This document shows positions 62,976 to 64,000 of a DNA stretch of 64,000 nt, in pieces; positions within the stretch are counted from its first letter, which is position 1, and every line of letters begins with the position of its first letter. The stretch is from CAG-452 sp045531335. GTDB taxonomy: Bacteria > Bacillota > Clostridia > TANB77 > CAG-508. A program made the translations under genes and the position numbers. The notes under the pieces were generated by a model that was not told the origin of the DNA, made no database searches, and worked only from the letters and a program-made list of their open reading frames with translations. Location: assembly GCA_045531335.1 (NCBI GenBank), contig JAZSDU010000049.1, positions 32,844 to 96,843 of the forward strand, given 5' to 3'.

Positions 62976-63103
62976 CTCCTCAAAAAATCATCATTATATA
63001 ATTTGTTTGTTTATAAAAATATTTTACCATAAATATCCCACCAATTCTAGAGATGATACATCCCTTTATTGGTTTTATATAATATCATTTATTTAAGATT
63101 TGT

Positions 63104-63125
63104 CTATGCCCTAATTAGGGCATAG
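63104..63125. repeat. Perfect 22-base palindrome upstream of the recombinase
   Basis: CTATGCCCTAA reads inverse to TTAGGGCATAG with no spacer. It lies just downstream of the 88-residue gene and upstream of the recombinase. It lacks a T tract, so it may be a protein-binding site rather than a terminator. Confidence 0.6.
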
Positions 63126-63134
63126 TATTTAGAA

Positions 63135-63401
63135 TTATTTTAAATAGTTTTCTAATTCTGATAATTTAATATTATTAGATAAATTTTCAATAAAAATCTC
63201 ATTAGAATAATTAAAAGCAAGAAAAGTAATATTATTGATAATAATTCTATGTGGTTCAATATAAGTTAAATTTGTCTTATCAATTTTTCTAATACTTCCA
63301 TTAATGAATGTTGGTTTAGTATTACAAAAATCACATATGAATTCAATTTTCTTTTTTAAAGATTCTTCAAATGATAGTTCTTCTTTAATAATTTTTACCA
63401 T
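63135..63401 (-). CDS. Small protein of unknown function near the recombinase
   Basis: Encodes 88 residues; AAAGGA lies upstream. It contains a single CDFC pair and beta-strand-like segments in the second half (SIRKIDKTNLTYIEPHRIII). First gene on the right side of the element, transcribed toward the recombinase; possibly an excision or control protein. No known motif recognised. Confidence 0.55.
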   Translation of the reverse strand: MVKIIKEELSFEESLKKKIEFICDFCNTKPTFINGSIRKIDKTNLTYIEPHRIIINNITFLAFNYSNEIFIENLSNNIKLSELENYLK

Positions 63402-63473
63402 AGTTCCATCCTTTCTTTATAGAGTAGGATAGTTTTTTAGAACTGCCAAGCTGAGGACGTGGGTTTTAAAGCA

Positions 63474-63505
63474 CAAAAAAACTAATCCATTTTGGATTAG
63501 TTATT
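63474..63505 (-). terminator. Terminator of the tRNA transcript
   Basis: Reverse strand: AACTAATCC, loop AAAA-type, GGATTAGTTTTTTT. It ends the tRNA-Gly/tRNA-Cys transcript, now on the element side. Confidence 0.8.
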
Positions 63506-63540
63506 TATCAAAACTCGAAAAGTTCGAGCAGATTTCACTA

Positions 63541-63561
63541 TGGAGGCGTTGGGCGGATTCG
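63541..63561 (-). repeat. Right copy of the 21-base direct repeat (candidate attR, within tRNA-Cys)
   Basis: The first 21 bases of the tRNA-Cys gene's complementary strand, identical to 57158-57178. The tRNA remains complete on this side. Confidence 0.65.
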
Positions 63562-63615
63562 AACCGCCGAATCAGAGTTTTGCAGACTCGTGCCTTACCA
63601 CTTGGCTACAACGCC
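63541..63615 (-). tRNA. tRNA-Cys (GCA)
   Basis: 75 bases including an encoded CCA. The acceptor stem is GGCGTTG/CAACGCC with T at the discriminator position, as in Cys tRNAs; the anticodon loop is CTGCAAA (anticodon GCA); the T-loop TTCGAAT is intact. Its 3' end is repeated at 57158-57178. Confidence 0.95.
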
Positions 63616-63682
63616 GAATATTCAAATTGATTATATTTTATTATATTCGAATGAATAAAAAATATGAATATTAAAATAGCTT

Positions 63683-63709
63683 TGTAGGGGCGACCATTGG
63701 TCGTCCGCA
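63683..63709. repeat. GTAGGGGCG-family repeat between the two tRNA genes
   Basis: TGTAGGGGCGACCATTGGTC followed by GTCCGC: a GCGACCA/TGGTCGT hairpin in the tRNA-Gly to tRNA-Cys spacer. Confidence 0.65.
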
Positions 63710-63710
63710 T

Positions 63711-63786
63711 TGGAGCGGGAAACGGGGCTCAAACCCGCGACCTATGCCTTGGCAAGGCATCGCTCTATCAACTGAGCTATTCCCGC
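63711..63786 (-). tRNA. tRNA-Gly (GCC)
   Basis: 76 bases including an encoded CCA. Acceptor stem GCGGGAA/TTCCCGC, seven-base anticodon loop TTGCCAA (anticodon GCC), T-loop TTTGAGC. It reads GGC and GGT in the normal way; there is no enlarged anticodon loop, so it is not by itself an obvious four-base decoder. Confidence 0.96.
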
Positions 63787-63918
63787 AAAAATTAAAGCAT
63801 TACTATGATAACAAAGTTTATAAAAAAAGTCAATAAAAACTCATAATAAATTCAGAAAAATTTGAAGGTTAGTCAATCATATGTCACACTTTTTTGAAAA
63901 ATATATACTTTGAGTACT

Positions 63919-64000
63919 TTATATTGCCATAACCGATTCTTCTTGACTTTTATATTTTTTTAGGAATCCCTTCGGACTCAACCATCCTAGTGGTCTCATT
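63919..64000 (-). CDS. Transposase, C-terminal fragment (continues outside window)
   Basis: On the reverse strand the open frame enters from the window edge and ends with TAA at 63921-63919. The 26-odd residues (RPLGWLSPKGFLKKYKSQEE) fit the C-terminus of DDE/integrase-core insertion-sequence transposases, where PLxxLTPxEYLKKY is usual. The family cannot be named from this tail. Confidence 0.5.
   Translation of the reverse strand, partial: MRPLGWLSPKGFLKKYKSQEESVMAI

Noticed and set aside
63711..63786. tRNA-Gly in this window as the four-base decoder for CGGN
   Set aside because: Its anticodon loop has the normal seven bases (TTGCCAA) and reads GGC/GGT; most shift sites use GGA. A different tRNA, or plain slippage, would be needed.
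1..64000. CRISPR array
   Set aside because: The repeated sequences are palindromic elements scattered between genes, not regularly spaced direct repeats, and no cas gene is present.

Overview
The window is AT-rich chromosomal DNA of an anaerobic Clostridia-type Firmicute, probably an uncultured gut lineage. The evidence is strong AGGAGG-type ribosome binding sites, TTG/GTG starts, Bacillus/Clostridium-style promoters (TTGACA, 17 bases, TATAAT), a class III ribonucleotide reductase, a Spo0E-like protein and Firmicute-type gene neighbourhoods (rplI-dnaB, tilS-ftsH, rpoB-rpoC, yfmF-yfmH).

Layout. 1-6.8 kb: the late end of a prophage with tail/fibre genes, an XhlA-like lysis protein, a C39-type endolysin with SH3 repeats, a leucine-rich-repeat tail protein, a repressor with its operators, and an M15-like peptidase with a peptidoglycan-binding domain. 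6.85-9.03 kb: a reverse three-gene operon resembling IbrB/IbrA (ParB-like protein, small unknown protein, PAPS-reductase-like protein). 9.4-36.98 kb: housekeeping genes rplI, dnaB, tilS, ftsH, purN, purF, a Crp/Fnr regulator, nrdD, an L,D-transpeptidase, rpoB, rpoC, prs, rpsU, yqeY, yfmF, yfmH and lgt. 37.2-55.3 kb: a Spo0E-like gene, then a chromosomal type IV secretion locus (five pilin-like genes, PrgI, a VirB4-partner protein, VirB4, VirB6/TrbL, two NTF2/VirB8-like proteins, a lysozyme-CHAP wall hydrolase), followed by a CAP protein and a D,D-carboxypeptidase. 57.16-63.54 kb: a mobilizable element (serine recombinase, MobV relaxase, oriT, ADP-ribosylglycohydrolase cargo) between two copies of the 3' end of a tRNA-Cys gene. 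The window ends with tRNA-Cys, tRNA-Gly and a transposase fragment.

The main discovery is translational. Eight genes here look broken by a one-base insertion, some of them twice, giving 11 sites. At every site the reading frame reaches a CGG codon, and the conserved protein resumes exactly one base downstream with the GGN (glycine) codon hidden inside CGG-N. In a manual scan I found no in-frame CGG in any uninterrupted host or prophage gene (roughly 19,000 codons in all). The single exception is the relaxase of the mobile element. The simplest reading is that CGG no longer means Arg in this organism and instead causes a +1 frameshift, or four-base decoding, that yields Gly. Affected genes include purN, lgt, the carboxypeptidase and two secretion genes, so the shift must be efficient enough for normal cell function.

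Other notable structure: a dispersed GTAGGGGCG...CGCCCCTAC palindromic repeat family, one copy of which is fused in frame into tilS and two of which separate rpoB from rpoC; an NrdD lacking its glycyl-radical end; and clear operator palindromes for the prophage repressor and for the Crp/Fnr gene.
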